Positions 1 through 8,760 are shown, counted from the first letter of the stretch. The stretch: DNA of 64,000 nt from Streptomyces mutabilis (GCF_014649815.1 NZ_BMTT01000011.1:124001-188000), one strand, 5' to 3'. A program made the numbers and translations. The notes: generated by a model not told the origin, from the letters alone.

Positions 1-46
1 AGGGTAGGCGTACGGCGCGGTGCTGGGGCGCCGGGGCGAAGGGAGA

Positions 47-1051
47 ATGCGTTCGGTGATCGTCGACTGTGCCATCTACCGGGACGGGCGCCGCACGGAC
101 GGGCCTGAGGACTTCTCCGACGCGCTCGGCGAGGCGCGGTCCGCGGGCGGCTTCGTCTGGATCGGGCTGCACGAGCCGTCCCAGGAGGAGTTCGACCTGG
201 TCACCGAGGAGTTCGCGCTGCATCCGCTGGCGGTGGAGGACGCCCTCAAGGCGCACCAGCGGCCGAAGCTGGAGGTCTACGAGGACTCGCTCTTCGCCGT
301 CCTGAAGCCGGTGGTGTACGAGCCGGAGAGCGACACCGTGTCCACCGGCGAGCTCATGATCTTCCTGGGTGACGCCTTCGTGGTCGTCGTCCGGCACGGC
401 GAGGGCTCCCCGCTGAAGGCCGTCCGGCAGCGTCTGGAGCACGAGCCCGAACTGCTCGGCAAGGGGCCGACCTCGGTGCTGTACGCGATAGCGGACGCCG
501 CCGTCGACCACTACCTGGACGTCGCGGCGGAACTGCAGAACGACCTGGAGGAGCTGGAGGCGGAGGTCTTCTCGCCGGACGGCGGCGGCTCGCGGCACAC
601 CGCGTCACGGATCTACAACTTCAAGCGGCAGATCCTGGAGTTCCGCCGGGCGACCGGCCCCCTGGCGCCGCCGCTGGCCCGGCTGGCCGGGACGGGCGCG
701 TTCGGCGCCGTGGTTCCGTTCGTGAACGACAGGGCGCGGCCGTTCTTCCGGGACGTCAGCGACCACCTCTCCCGCGTCAACGAGTCGGTGGAGGGCCTGG
801 ACCGGCTGGTCTCGGACATCCTGTCGGCGCATCTGGCGCAGACGAGCGTCCGGCAGAACGACGACATGCGGAAGATCTCCGCGTGGGCGGCCATGGCCGC
901 GGTCCCCACGATGGTCGCGGGGGTTTACGGCATGAACTTCGCGCACATGCCGGAACTGCGCTGGGTATGGGGGTATCCGGCGGTGATCGTGCTGATGGCC
1001 GGGTTGGAGGTGCTGCTGTTCCGGCTGTTCAAGCGGCGGGGCTGGCTCTGA
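47..1051 (+). CDS. corA: CorA family magnesium/cobalt transport protein
   Basis: Predicted homopentameric inner-membrane channel for Mg2+ (and Co2+/Ni2+), 334 aa. The large N-terminal part is cytoplasmic and helical (residues ~1-270). Two C-terminal membrane helices follow, and the family-defining YGMNF signature ends the first one (GMN at residues 295-297), with a basic tail FKRRGWL. The start at 47 is preferred over an upstream ATG at 20 because GGGAGA lies directly upstream and the protein then begins at the conserved region. The gene is convergent with the ferritin-like gene, whose stop is 17 bases away. Length fits the actinobacterial CorA family. Confidence 0.93.
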   Translation: MRSVIVDCAIYRDGRRTDGPEDFSDALGEARSAGGFVWIGLHEPSQEEFDLVTEEFALHPLAVEDALKAHQRPKLEVYEDSLFAVLKPVVYEPESDTVSTGELMIFLGDAFVVVVRHGEGSPLKAVRQRLEHEPELLGKGPTSVLYAIADAAVDHYLDVAAELQNDLEELEAEVFSPDGGGSRHTASRIYNFKRQILEFRRATGPLAPPLARLAGTGAFGAVVPFVNDRARPFFRDVSDHLSRVNESVEGLDRLVSDILSAHLAQTSVRQNDDMRKISAWAAMAAVPTMVAGVYGMNFAHMPELRWVWGYPAVIVLMAGLEVLLFRLFKRRGWL

Positions 1052-1067
1052 GTGGGGGTCGTGCCGG

Positions 1068-1856
1068 TCAGGCGACCTCGGGGGCCGCGGTTGCGGGTCC
1101 GCCGAGCGCGCCGCGCCGTGCGGGCGTGCGCAGGGTCACCATGCGGCGCCAGCCGGCCAGGCGCTCGTAGGCGTACATCGCGTGGATGCCCGCGGCGAGC
1201 AGCCCTGACCTGGCGCGGGACCAGCCGAGGAGGCGGCCCATGCGGGCCATCACGCCGAGGCTGACGTCCCGGTGGACGCGGATCTCGGCGAGCGCGCACT
1301 CGCGCAGCGTCGCCTGGATGCAGCGGCCGTGTCCGGCGGCGGCGTAGCGCAGCAGTTCCTCGTGGGAGTAGGCGAGGTGGTTGTCCTCGTCGGCGGAGAT
1401 CATGCGGACGGCCCGGCCGAGGTCCGGGTGGTCCCCGAAGTGTTTGAGCAGCATCGCCATCTGCTCGGCCGCGCGCTGCTCGGTGACCCTGCTGTGCGCC
1501 AGGTAGGTGATGATGTCCCGCACCGTGAGGGGCTGGTCGGCCTTGAGCTTGTCGTGGGCGAGGCCGATGCCGTGCCGCTCCAGGAGCATGGTGTAGTCGG
1601 TCTCGGGCGGTACTTCGACGGGTTCGAGGCCGCGCTTCTTCAGCAGGGCGTTGAAGATCCGCCCGTGCTTGTCCTCGTCCGCGCCGTGCCGGGTGATCTT
1701 GGGGGCGAGGGCGCGCTCACTCTCCGGCACCAGCGCCGCGATGCGTGCGTTCTCCCAGCCGCCCTGGGACTCGCCGCTGGCCGCGATGGAGCAGAAGAGA
1801 CGGAACGACTCGTCGTTGTCGAGGATCTCCTGGAACAGACTCTTGGCCGAAAGCAT
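1068..1856 (-). CDS. Ferritin-like domain protein
   Basis: A 262-aa all-helical protein of the ferritin-like superfamily. Repeated acidic/His helices (RHGADEDKHGR near residues 53-63 and SADEDNHLAYSHEE near 150-163) look like E/D-x-x-H metal-binding motifs of a di-iron four-helix bundle. A C-terminal basic segment of ~70 residues follows. The internal ATG at 1856 is chosen because AGAGGTG sits 7 bases upstream; an open frame continues to 1913 without a ribosome site. The substrate is unknown. Members are usually listed as ferritin-like domain-containing proteins in Streptomyces. Function beyond metal binding is inference. Confidence 0.8.
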   Translation of the reverse strand: MLSAKSLFQEILDNDESFRLFCSIAASGESQGGWENARIAALVPESERALAPKITRHGADEDKHGRIFNALLKKRGLEPVEVPPETDYTMLLERHGIGLAHDKLKADQPLTVRDIITYLAHSRVTEQRAAEQMAMLLKHFGDHPDLGRAVRMISADEDNHLAYSHEELLRYAAAGHGRCIQATLRECALAEIRVHRDVSLGVMARMGRLLGWSRARSGLLAAGIHAMYAYERLAGWRRMVTLRTPARRGALGGPATAAPEVA

Positions 1857-2034
1857 CGCTGGCACCTCTCTGCCGCTGCAGGATTGCGCAGGTTCCGCAG
1901 ACTCCGCGAACAACGAGTCAAGGGCGGGAACTGAGGCGCGGCAACAGGTACGGCGGACAACTCAGTCAAATGAAGGACGGCCGGGAACGGAAGGAGGCGT
2001 AACTCCGCGCGCGTGGGGACGTTGTTCCTCGTGA

Positions 2035-2075
2035 CGGCCGTGGCGGGGAAGACCCCCGAGCCCCCACCACGGCCG
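2035..2075. terminator. Inverted repeat after the F420 oxidoreductase gene
   Basis: CGGCCGTGG (2035-2043) pairs with CCACGGCCG (2067-2075) across a C/A-rich 23-base loop. It lies 29 bases beyond the stop of the minus-strand gene ending at 2104, so it could terminate that transcript. It has no T-run, as is common in Streptomyces. Confidence 0.45.
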
Positions 2076-2103
2076 CAGAACCTTCTGGGTCGCTCCTGAG
2101 TCG

Positions 2104-3159
2104 CTACGCCAGTCCGGCGCGCTCCAGGGCCTCGGTGCCGGCGCGGAGCGCGGCGATCCGCTCGTCCAGGGTGAACCCGGCGGGGGCGAGCGTCAGGGTG
2201 GTGACGCCGGCGGCGGCGTAGGCCTTCATCCGGTCCGCGATGCGGTCGACGGAGCCGAGCAGGGTGGTCTGGTCGATCAGTTCGTGCGGTACGGCCGCGG
2301 CGGCGCCCTCCTTGTCGCCGGACAGGTACTTGTCCTGGATCTCGGCGGCCTCGGCCTCGTAGCCCATGCGCTGCGCGAGCTGGTTGTAGAAGTTCTGCTT
2401 GCGGCTGCCCATGCCACCGACGTAGAGCGCGGTGTAGGGGCGGAAGGTGTCGGCGAGCGCGGCGACGTCCTTGTCGTCGCCCAGGGCGAGCGGCAGGGTC
2501 GGGCAGACGTCGAAGCCGTCGAGGGTCTTGCCGGCCTTCTCGCGCCCGGCCCGCAGGTGCTTGACCGCGGTTTCCTCCAGGTGGTCCGCGGAGGGGAAGA
2601 TCAGCAGGGCGCCGTCGGCGATCTCGCCGGTCTGCTCCAGGTTCTTCGGGCCGATGGCGGCGATGTACAGCGGGATGTGCTCGCGCTGCGGGTGCACGGT
2701 CAGCTTGATCGGCTTGCCGGGGCCGCCGGGCAGCGGCAGCGTCCAGTGCTGTCCTTCATAGGAGAGCCGTTCCCGGGTCATCGCCTTGCGCACGATCTCG
2801 ACGTACTCGCGGGTGCGGGCGAGCGGCTTGTCGAACTTGACGCCGTACCAACCCTCGGAGACCTGAGGACCGGAGACGCCGAGGCCGAGGCGGAAGCGGC
2901 CCTTGGAGAGGGAGTCCAGAGTGGCGGCCGTCATCGCGGTCATCGCGGGCTGGCGGGCCGGGATCTGGAAGATGGCCGAACCCACGTCGATGCGCTCGGT
3001 CTGGGCGGCGACCCAGGTGAGCACGGTGGCCGCGTCGGAGCCGTAGGCCTCGGCGGCCCAGCAGACGGCGTAGCCGAGCCGGTCGGCCTCCTGGGCGACG
3101 GCCAGGTTGTCCGCGTCCATTCCGGCACCCCAGTAGCCGAGGTTGATCCCGAGCTGCAT
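2104..3159 (-). CDS. LLM-class F420-dependent oxidoreductase
   Basis: A 351-aa luciferase-like (beta/alpha)8 barrel enzyme that probably uses coenzyme F420. The N-terminus MQLGINLGYWGAG and the block GVSGPQVSEGWYG (residues ~93-105) closely recall the mycobacterial Rv3520c-like branch (TIGR03559). The C-terminus carries the conserved APAGFT segment before the last helix. The substrate is unknown in the family; hydride transfer to or from a small metabolite is expected. The gene is transcribed alone, away from the aldo/keto reductase, from a 100-base intergenic region containing TTACCGATCAGTAACG, which could be an operator for an unlinked regulator. Confidence 0.88.
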   Translation of the reverse strand: MQLGINLGYWGAGMDADNLAVAQEADRLGYAVCWAAEAYGSDAATVLTWVAAQTERIDVGSAIFQIPARQPAMTAMTAATLDSLSKGRFRLGLGVSGPQVSEGWYGVKFDKPLARTREYVEIVRKAMTRERLSYEGQHWTLPLPGGPGKPIKLTVHPQREHIPLYIAAIGPKNLEQTGEIADGALLIFPSADHLEETAVKHLRAGREKAGKTLDGFDVCPTLPLALGDDKDVAALADTFRPYTALYVGGMGSRKQNFYNQLAQRMGYEAEAAEIQDKYLSGDKEGAAAAVPHELIDQTTLLGSVDRIADRMKAYAAAGVTTLTLAPAGFTLDERIAALRAGTEALERAGLA

Positions 3160-3271
3160 GGCCGATTCCCCTTACCGATCAGTAACGTGTTCTGTGCCCC
3201 GACCTTAGCGCGGCGATTCGGTTGTCCACAGGCCCCCACAGCGCAAGCCGTGGCCAGTAATGTCGGCGTTC

Positions 3272-4258
3272 ATGGAGCAGAGGCATCTCGGCCGCACCGG
3301 CCTGCGCGTGTCCCGCATCGGTCTCGGCACCCTGACCTGGGGCCGGGGCCCCGACGAGCATGACGCCGCCGACCTCTTGAAGACCTTCTGGGAAGCGGGC
3401 GGGACCCTCGTCGACACCGCGGACGTGTACGGCGACGGGGAGGCCGAGTACCTGCTCGGACGGCTCATGGAAGGGCTGGTGCCGCGCCGGGACCTGGTGC
3501 TCTCGACCAAGGCCGGCAGTGTGCCCGATCCCGGCCGCCGCTTCGACGGTTCTCGCGCCCACCTGCTCTCCGCGCTGGACGCCTCGCTGGCCCGCCTGGG
3601 CACGGATCACGTCGACGTGTGGCACCTGCACGCCTTCGACCCGCACACGCCGCTGGAGGAGACGCTGCACGCCCTCGACGTGGCGGTGAGCAGCGGCCGG
3701 GCCCGGTACGCGGGCGTATCGAACTTCTGCGGCTGGCAGTTGGCCAAGGCGGCGACCTGGCAGCTGGCGGCGCCGGGCGTGCGGAACCGGCTGGCGAGCA
3801 CGCAGATGGAGTACTCGCTGCTCCAGCGGGGCATCGAGCGGGAGGTGCTGCCTGCCGCGCTGGACCTGGGCATCGGCCTGCTGCCCTCCTCCCCGCTGGG
3901 CCGCGGGGTCCTCACCGGCAAGTACCGCAAGGACGCGACGCCACCGGACTCGCGGGGCGCCTCGGACCATCTGGCTCCGTTCGTCGCCCCCTACCTCGAC
4001 GACACGGCCGGTCACGTCGTGGACGCGGTGGCGACGGCCGCCGACGGGCTCGCGGTGACGCCGCTCCAGGTGGCGCTGGCGTGGGTCCGGGACCGGCCGG
4101 GCGTGGTCGCGCCGATCGTCGGCGCGCGCAACGCGCAGCAGCTCACGGCGGCGTTGTCAGTGGAGACCCTTAGTCTTCCTGACGAGATCTGCCGGGCGCT
4201 CGACGATGTGTCGGCGCCCGTGCACCGCTATCCCGATCACGACTGGAGCACGCTGTGA
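3272..4258 (+). CDS. Aldo/keto reductase
   Basis: NADPH-dependent carbonyl reductase of the AKR superfamily, 328 aa. It carries the AKR signature region DTADVYGDGEAEYLLG (Asp/Tyr of the active site), Lys in STKAG and the His/Asp strand HLHAFD; the C-terminal cofactor-binding part contains VAPIVGARN. The start at 3272 (MEQRHLG) is favoured over the ATG at 3260 because TAATGT (3258-3263) looks like a -10 box placed for a leaderless transcript starting at this ATG, and because no ribosome site precedes either start. Its stop overlaps the GTG of the next gene (GTGA), so the two are translationally coupled. Confidence 0.88.
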   Translation: MEQRHLGRTGLRVSRIGLGTLTWGRGPDEHDAADLLKTFWEAGGTLVDTADVYGDGEAEYLLGRLMEGLVPRRDLVLSTKAGSVPDPGRRFDGSRAHLLSALDASLARLGTDHVDVWHLHAFDPHTPLEETLHALDVAVSSGRARYAGVSNFCGWQLAKAATWQLAAPGVRNRLASTQMEYSLLQRGIEREVLPAALDLGIGLLPSSPLGRGVLTGKYRKDATPPDSRGASDHLAPFVAPYLDDTAGHVVDAVATAADGLAVTPLQVALAWVRDRPGVVAPIVGARNAQQLTAALSVETLSLPDEICRALDDVSAPVHRYPDHDWSTL

Positions 4259-6696
4259 GCACGGAGCCCGAGCCCACCTCCGAGGACCCCACGGCCACCG
4301 TGGACGCCGGGCCGGAGACGCCGGGCACGACGGACGAGGCCGACGCGGGCCACGCGGACGCCGGGCGGCCCGTCGGCGACGGTGCGGGCGACGCCGGTAC
4401 GGGGGACCGGGGCGTGGTTTCCGCCGGTGTGCCGGCCGTCGAGGCGGGCCCGGCGGGCGACGAAGGCGGCACCACCGGGCCGGCGGAGGGCGGGGTCGTC
4501 GAGGACGCCGGGTCGGCCGGGGAGTCGTCGGAGCCCGGCGGCATCGGTGGCGAGGGCGCCTCGGGGTCGCCGGCCGGCACAGTGGAGGGCGACGGTGAAG
4601 CCGCCCAGGTCTCCGAGGCCGAGGCGGAGCTGGCGGCCCAACAGGTCGAGCGGGAGCGGATCGCGCGGCGGAAGGCCGAGAAGCGGGGGGCGATCGACGC
4701 CGGGGGCAAGCTCAGCGGCACGGCGGCCGACCTGCTCGCCGCCGTACGGGCCGTGGAGAGCGGCGATAAGCCCGCGGCCACGGTCTTCGGCGACTCCACC
4801 CCCGCGCCGCGCCGCCCCGCCCCCGAGACGGCTCCACGCCGCCGGCCGGTGCGGGCCGAGCAAGCCGCCGGCCACGCGGGCCCTGCGCCGGAGACCGTTC
4901 AGGCCGTGCGCCGGGTACTGGCCGAGGGCGGCGCCCCCGAGGCGCTCGCACCGCAGACCGCCGCACTGCTCGGCGAGAGGGCGGAGGAGGCGCTGCGCGC
5001 GGACCCCTGGCAGTTGCTGCGGGTCGGCGGAGTACGGCCGGAGCAGGCCGACGGGTTCGCCCGGGCCCTGCTCGGCGCGGCGTGCGGCCCGGACGACGAG
5101 CGCCGCGGCCGTGCGGTCACCGTGTGGCTGCTGGAGCAGGCGGCCCTCGCCGGACACACGGCCCTGGAGCTGCCGCGGCTGACGGCCACGCTGGCCCAGC
5201 GCGGCCTGCCGGACCCCGACGCCGCCGTACAGAGCACGCTCGCTGAAGGTGAGGCGCTGGCCTTCCAGGACGCCGTGGAGGATCCCGGGGCCCGTCCGGA
5301 GCCCGCGTCCGGCGGGACCGGTGGGACGGAGGCTCCGGACGAGGACGAGAAGCGCCCGGTCCGGGTCCTGATCGGCCTGGAGCGGTTCGCGCTCGCCGAG
5401 GAGAGCCTCGCGGACGGCCTGGCACGGCTGGTCGACTCCGCGCCCAAGCAGGACGGTTCCGCCGCGGACTGGGAGCGGGCCGCCGACTCCGCGCAGGGTG
5501 CCGCCGCCGACCTGATCCGCGCCGTCGCGGGGCACGGACTGGTCCTGCACACCGGCGGCGAGGCGTCCCTGGCCGAGCTGGCCGCCCTGCTGCGCGCCGC
5601 GCGGGAGCTCGGCCTGCGCGCCTGGGCCGCGGCGCCGGGCCCGCTCGGCCGTGACCGTTTCGCCGCCCAGCCGGGCGGCGGCACCTCGCCCGCTGCCCAC
5701 GACTCCGACCTGACCGCCCCCGCTCCCGCCCCGGAAGGTTCCGCCGCCGTCACGCTGGCCGGGCTGCTGGCCGGCACCGAGGGGCCTGGCCGGGACGCCG
5801 ACGGTGCGCTGGACCTCGATCTCCTCGTGCTGCTCGACGCACCGCAGCTGGACGTCGAGGCGGGTGCCCTGCTGGTGGAGTCCCTGCCGGACGGGGCGCG
5901 GCTGGTACTGGCCGGCGACCCGGCGGTGCTGTGGTCCGCGGGCCCGGGACGGGTCTTCGCGGACCTGCTGGCGGCGCGGGTCTGCCCGCAGGTCGCCTCC
6001 AGGCGTCCGGATCCCGGCCCGCTCGGCGAACTGGTCTCCGGCATCGGCATCGGCGAACTCGTTCAGGTGGACGCGCCCGGCAAGGAGGTCGTGATCGTGC
6101 CGGTGCGGGACGCCGGCGAGGCCGTGCACCGCACCGTCCAGCTCGTCGCGGACTCGGTGCCGCGCGCGATCGGCGTCCCCGCCGAGGACACCCAGGTGAT
6201 CACACCGGGTCACGGCGGCGCGGCGGGCACCCGGGCGCTCAACGCGGTACTGAAGCAGCGGCTGAACCCGGGCCCCGGCCGCTTCGGCGGCTTCGACCCC
6301 GGCGACCGTGTCGCCTACTCCCCCGTGCCGGGTCGTACGCTGCCGGGCCGGGTCGTGAAGGCCGACGCCGACGGACTGCACCTGTCCTGCGCGGGCGAGA
6401 CCGTCGTCGTGCCGCAGGAGCGGGTGGAGCGGTCCGTGCGGCACGGATGGGCGCTGACCGCGCACCAGGCGGTGGGCGGCCGGTGGCCGGCGGTGGTCGT
6501 GGTCCTGCCCGGCGACGCCGCGCAGGCTCTCAGCCGCCCCTGGATCTACACGGCGTTCGGCCGGGCCGTCCGTCATCTGTCCGTGGTGCAGGGTGTGGAG
6601 CAGGCGCTGCCCCGGGCCGTGGCCGAGGGTCCGGCCGAGCCGCGCACGACCCGGCTGCCGGTGCTGCTCGCGCCGCAGGTTCCGGTGGCCGACTGA
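4255..6696 (+). CDS. RecD2-like protein with degenerate ATPase motifs
   Basis: An 813-aa cytoplasmic protein. Residues ~1-150 are a low-complexity Gly/Ala/Glu region. Residues ~215-350 match the RecD2 helix-hairpin-helix part (LRADPWQLLRVGGVRPEQAD). Residues ~425-570 sit where the SF1 helicase core belongs, but the Walker A stretch reads HTGGEASLAE, with no Gly-Lys-Thr (near residues 433-442), and the Walker B stretch reads LLVLLDAPQLD near 523 instead of DEA. Residues ~660-790 match UvrD_C_2 (HGWALTAHQAVGG at 730-742). ATP hydrolysis therefore looks lost while DNA-binding parts persist. It starts on GTG overlapping the aldo/keto reductase stop. The role is unknown. Confidence 0.8.
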   Translation: MSTEPEPTSEDPTATVDAGPETPGTTDEADAGHADAGRPVGDGAGDAGTGDRGVVSAGVPAVEAGPAGDEGGTTGPAEGGVVEDAGSAGESSEPGGIGGEGASGSPAGTVEGDGEAAQVSEAEAELAAQQVERERIARRKAEKRGAIDAGGKLSGTAADLLAAVRAVESGDKPAATVFGDSTPAPRRPAPETAPRRRPVRAEQAAGHAGPAPETVQAVRRVLAEGGAPEALAPQTAALLGERAEEALRADPWQLLRVGGVRPEQADGFARALLGAACGPDDERRGRAVTVWLLEQAALAGHTALELPRLTATLAQRGLPDPDAAVQSTLAEGEALAFQDAVEDPGARPEPASGGTGGTEAPDEDEKRPVRVLIGLERFALAEESLADGLARLVDSAPKQDGSAADWERAADSAQGAAADLIRAVAGHGLVLHTGGEASLAELAALLRAARELGLRAWAAAPGPLGRDRFAAQPGGGTSPAAHDSDLTAPAPAPEGSAAVTLAGLLAGTEGPGRDADGALDLDLLVLLDAPQLDVEAGALLVESLPDGARLVLAGDPAVLWSAGPGRVFADLLAARVCPQVASRRPDPGPLGELVSGIGIGELVQVDAPGKEVVIVPVRDAGEAVHRTVQLVADSVPRAIGVPAEDTQVITPGHGGAAGTRALNAVLKQRLNPGPGRFGGFDPGDRVAYSPVPGRTLPGRVVKADADGLHLSCAGETVVVPQERVERSVRHGWALTAHQAVGGRWPAVVVVLPGDAAQALSRPWIYTAFGRAVRHLSVVQGVEQALPRAVAEGPAEPRTTRLPVLLAPQVPVAD

Positions 6697-6775
6697 CCGG
6701 GGCCGACACTCCGATGGCGGCGGCGGTCAAGGGAATCCCCGTCGACCGCCGCCGCCCGGTCCGGTGCGTCGTCGC

Positions 6776-7510
6776 TCACGGCCCCCGGCGGTCCGCCTCC
6801 AGCCGCGCCGGCTCGCCGCCCTCATCCGGATCCGGCCTCCCGTCGAGATCCCCCTGTGGATCCGTCTCCAGATCCGCGTCGAGGTCCTCCTCGATGTCGT
6901 CGTCGAACTCGTCGTCGAATACCGCGCTGACGTCGAATCGGCAGACCACCCGCTGCGGGTCGACCTGTTCGAACGGGGCTTCCAGCCACTCCCCCGGTTC
7001 GGCCGTCTCATCCGCGGCCGTCACCCACAGCGTGGAGTCACCCTCCTCCAGGCCGAAATCCTTGTGCCGGGACGCGATCTCGTCGGGCTCGAACTCGCCG
7101 AACAGGAGACCGAGCGCACCGTGCACCGTGCCGGAGGCCGCCGTTCCCTCCTCCTCCTCGTCAGCGGCCCCGACCCGCCGTGCCTGGGCCATCAGCCGCT
7201 GTGGCTCGGCCACGGCGTAGTCACGGCGGATCAGTACGCTCAGCGCGCTCGGTTCCTCGGGTCCCGTGTACGGCGGCAGGGAGTCGTCCGCGCCGGGAAT
7301 TTCGAAGGGGGTGACCTCGTCGTAGCGGTCGTACAGCAGTTCGTCGTACGCCTCCGCGGCCGCGGCCAGCTGGTTGAACGCGTCGTAGACGGCCGGGTCG
7401 TCCTCCCCCGACCGGCGTTCGACCGCGGCCAGGTGGCGGTCGAGCGCGGTCTTGACCGCCTCGGCGGCGGCGCGTACCTCGGCAGCGGTGGGCTGCGCAG
7501 CATCAGACAT
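6776..7510 (-). CDS. Conserved acidic protein of unknown function
   Basis: A 244-aa strongly acidic protein with no family I can name. It has an Ala/Glu-rich helical N-terminus (residues 1-60), a central folded part containing LSVLIRRDYAVAEPQRL, a possible beta domain around residues 130-200 (STLWVTAADE, RVVCRFDVSAVF), and an Asp/Glu-rich disordered tail. The start at 7510 is picked because similarity-like structure begins there and the upstream open frame runs into the promoter region. It is divergent from the small DUF5703 gene (47-base gap), an arrangement I believe is common in streptomycetes. Cytoplasmic; function unknown. Confidence 0.7.
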   Translation of the reverse strand: MSDAAQPTAAEVRAAAEAVKTALDRHLAAVERRSGEDDPAVYDAFNQLAAAAEAYDELLYDRYDEVTPFEIPGADDSLPPYTGPEEPSALSVLIRRDYAVAEPQRLMAQARRVGAADEEEEGTAASGTVHGALGLLFGEFEPDEIASRHKDFGLEEGDSTLWVTAADETAEPGEWLEAPFEQVDPQRVVCRFDVSAVFDDEFDDDIEEDLDADLETDPQGDLDGRPDPDEGGEPARLEADRRGP

Positions 7511-7557
7511 AGTGCAGACGCTATCCGTACCGGGCCCCAGCCCGCACAATAGATTCG

Positions 7558-7746
7558 ATGCCGGAATACGAATTCGTCGACGTGTACGTGCCGCGCGGGG
7601 TTTCCCGCAAGGAGACGACGCGTCTGCTGACCGACCACGCCGAGTACGGACACTGGGAGTTGTACCGCCTGAGTCTGCTGCGCGACGGCAGCCGCAGGGT
7701 GCGGCTGCGGCGGCGGATCATCCGCCAGGTACGCGCCACCTGGTGA
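7558..7746 (+). CDS. DUF5703 family small protein
   Basis: A 62-aa basic cytoplasmic protein beginning MPEYEFVDVYVPRGVS and ending in an Arg-rich segment (RRVRLRRRIIRQ), matching the actinobacterial DUF5703 family in length and both ends. Function is unknown. CACAATAGATT just upstream could hold the -10 element, leaving a very short leader or none. It is followed by a strong hairpin at 7759-7790. Confidence 0.8.
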   Translation: MPEYEFVDVYVPRGVSRKETTRLLTDHAEYGHWELYRLSLLRDGSRRVRLRRRIIRQVRATW

Positions 7747-7758
7747 GCCCGGTGACCG

Positions 7759-7790
7759 GGCTCGACCGGGCACGGGTGCCCGGTCGAGCC
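7759..7790. terminator. Bidirectional terminator hairpin
   Basis: Perfect 15-base inverted repeat, GGCTCGACCGGGCAC (7759-7773) against GTGCCCGGTCGAGCC (7776-7790), between the convergent DUF5703 gene and the long chaplin gene. No T-run. A second small GC hairpin follows at about 7793-7809. Confidence 0.75.
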
Positions 7791-7851
7791 GGCCCCGCCG
7801 TGCGGGGCCCGCTGTTCGTGCGGGCCACCCGCCCCCGTCGCACGGGGCGCG

Positions 7852-8619
7852 TCAGGCCGAGGCGCGTGCCTTGCGGTAGAGCACCGTGCCCGCGAGCAGC
7901 GCACCCGCGCCCACCGGAAGGGCCAGGCCCAGCGGCAGGTCGCTGCCGGTCTCGGCGAGCTGTGCGTTGCCCTGGGGCTGGGCGACGGTCTGGGTGTCCG
8001 GCTGGTTGCCGTCCGAGGAACCGCCCGGAGTGTCCTCGCCCGAGTCACCGGGGTCACTCGGGTCCCCAGGGTCCCCAGGGTCACCCGGGTCACCGGGTTC
8101 ACCCGGGCCGGCCGGGTCACCGGGGTCACCCGGCTTTTCGGGCGGCGTGGAGTGATTTCCGCCACCCCCGTTGCCGCAGTCGTTGCCGGTGGTCGGGTTG
8201 AGGGCGCCGACGACGTCGACGCTGTTGCCGCACACGTTCACCGGCACGTGCACCGGCGCCTGCACGGTGTTGCCGGAGCCGACGCCCGGCGAGTCGCCGG
8301 CGTGTCCGTCGGCGTGCGAGCCCCCGTGCGCGCCTGACTGGTTCTTGGAGTCGCCGTGTCCGCCGGAGGCACCGCCGCCCTGGTTGGCGCACGAGTTGCC
8401 CATCGCCGGGTTGAGGATGCCGACGACGTTGACCGTGTTGCCGCACACGTTCACCGGCACGTGCACCGGCGCCTGCACGGTGTTGCCGGACAGCACGCCG
8501 GGCGAACCCGAACTGGAGCCGTGCGCCCCCGAGTCCGCGTGGGCGGCGCCGCCCGCGGCGGCGATCACGCCGGTGGCCGCCGCCATAGTCATCAGGCCCT
8601 TGCGGGTGACCTGTCGCAT
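7852..8619 (-). CDS. chpC: Long chaplin, sortase-anchored
   Basis: Surface hydrophobin-like protein that helps aerial hyphae and spores become hydrophobic. 255 aa: signal peptide (residues 1-28), two chaplin domains (about 35-80 and 105-150, each with the paired Cys of NVCGN and NxCxN), a Gly/Asp/Pro triplet-rich spacer (about 155-205), then LAETG at 221-225, a hydrophobic helix and a basic tail (YRKARASA), which is the sortase E-type wall-anchoring signal. Two domains plus LAXTG define the long chaplins (ChpA-C). I choose chpC because it lies next to chpH, as I recall from S. coelicolor. The two domains share a 55-base identical DNA segment. Confidence 0.9.
   Translation of the reverse strand: MRQVTRKGLMTMAAATGVIAAAGGAAHADSGAHGSSSGSPGVLSGNTVQAPVHVPVNVCGNTVNVVGILNPAMGNSCANQGGGASGGHGDSKNQSGAHGGSHADGHAGDSPGVGSGNTVQAPVHVPVNVCGNSVDVVGALNPTTGNDCGNGGGGNHSTPPEKPGDPGDPAGPGEPGDPGDPGDPGDPSDPGDSGEDTPGGSSDGNQPDTQTVAQPQGNAQLAETGSDLPLGLALPVGAGALLAGTVLYRKARASA
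8043..8132 (-). repeat. Collagen-like Pro-Gly-Asp triplet repeats within chpC
   Basis: About ten imperfect 9-base units related to GGGTCACCC encode the GDP/GEP/SDP triplet spacer between the second chaplin domain and the sortase signal. Such a run can change length by slippage. Confidence 0.75.
8223..8277 (-). repeat. 55-base exact direct repeat, copy 1 (second chaplin domain)
   Basis: Identical to 8436-8490. It encodes the core of the second chaplin domain. Exact DNA identity, not just protein identity, suggests recent duplication or gene conversion between the two domains. Confidence 0.9.
8436..8490 (-). repeat. 55-base exact direct repeat, copy 2 (first chaplin domain)
   Basis: Identical to 8223-8277; encodes the core of the first chaplin domain (GNTVQAPVHVPVNVCGN). 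Confidence 0.9.
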
Positions 8620-8760
8620 TTCCTGAATCCCTGCCTTGCCCTAGTCCCGTAGTCCTCAGGCCCGGATGTACCGAGGCCAGTAGGCCGTGAAATCCCGTGG
8701 TTACCGGGGATTCCGGCGTTGCCGTCGTTTCCCTCTCCCGGAAGGCCCGTGCAGGCCGTC

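Noticed and set aside
2011-2097. Short GTG frame after AAGGAGG in the 2.0-kb gap
   Set aside because: Spacing to the GTG is too long and the frame covers the terminator; no conserved features.
4237-6576. Long minus-strand open frame (779 codons) opposite the RecD2-like gene
   Set aside because: Shadow of the GC-rich coding strand; Arg/Gly/Ala-rich, no domain, no ribosome site.
8043-8132. Short tandem repeats considered as a CRISPR array
   Set aside because: Units are 9 bases, contiguous, in frame and code for the chaplin spacer.
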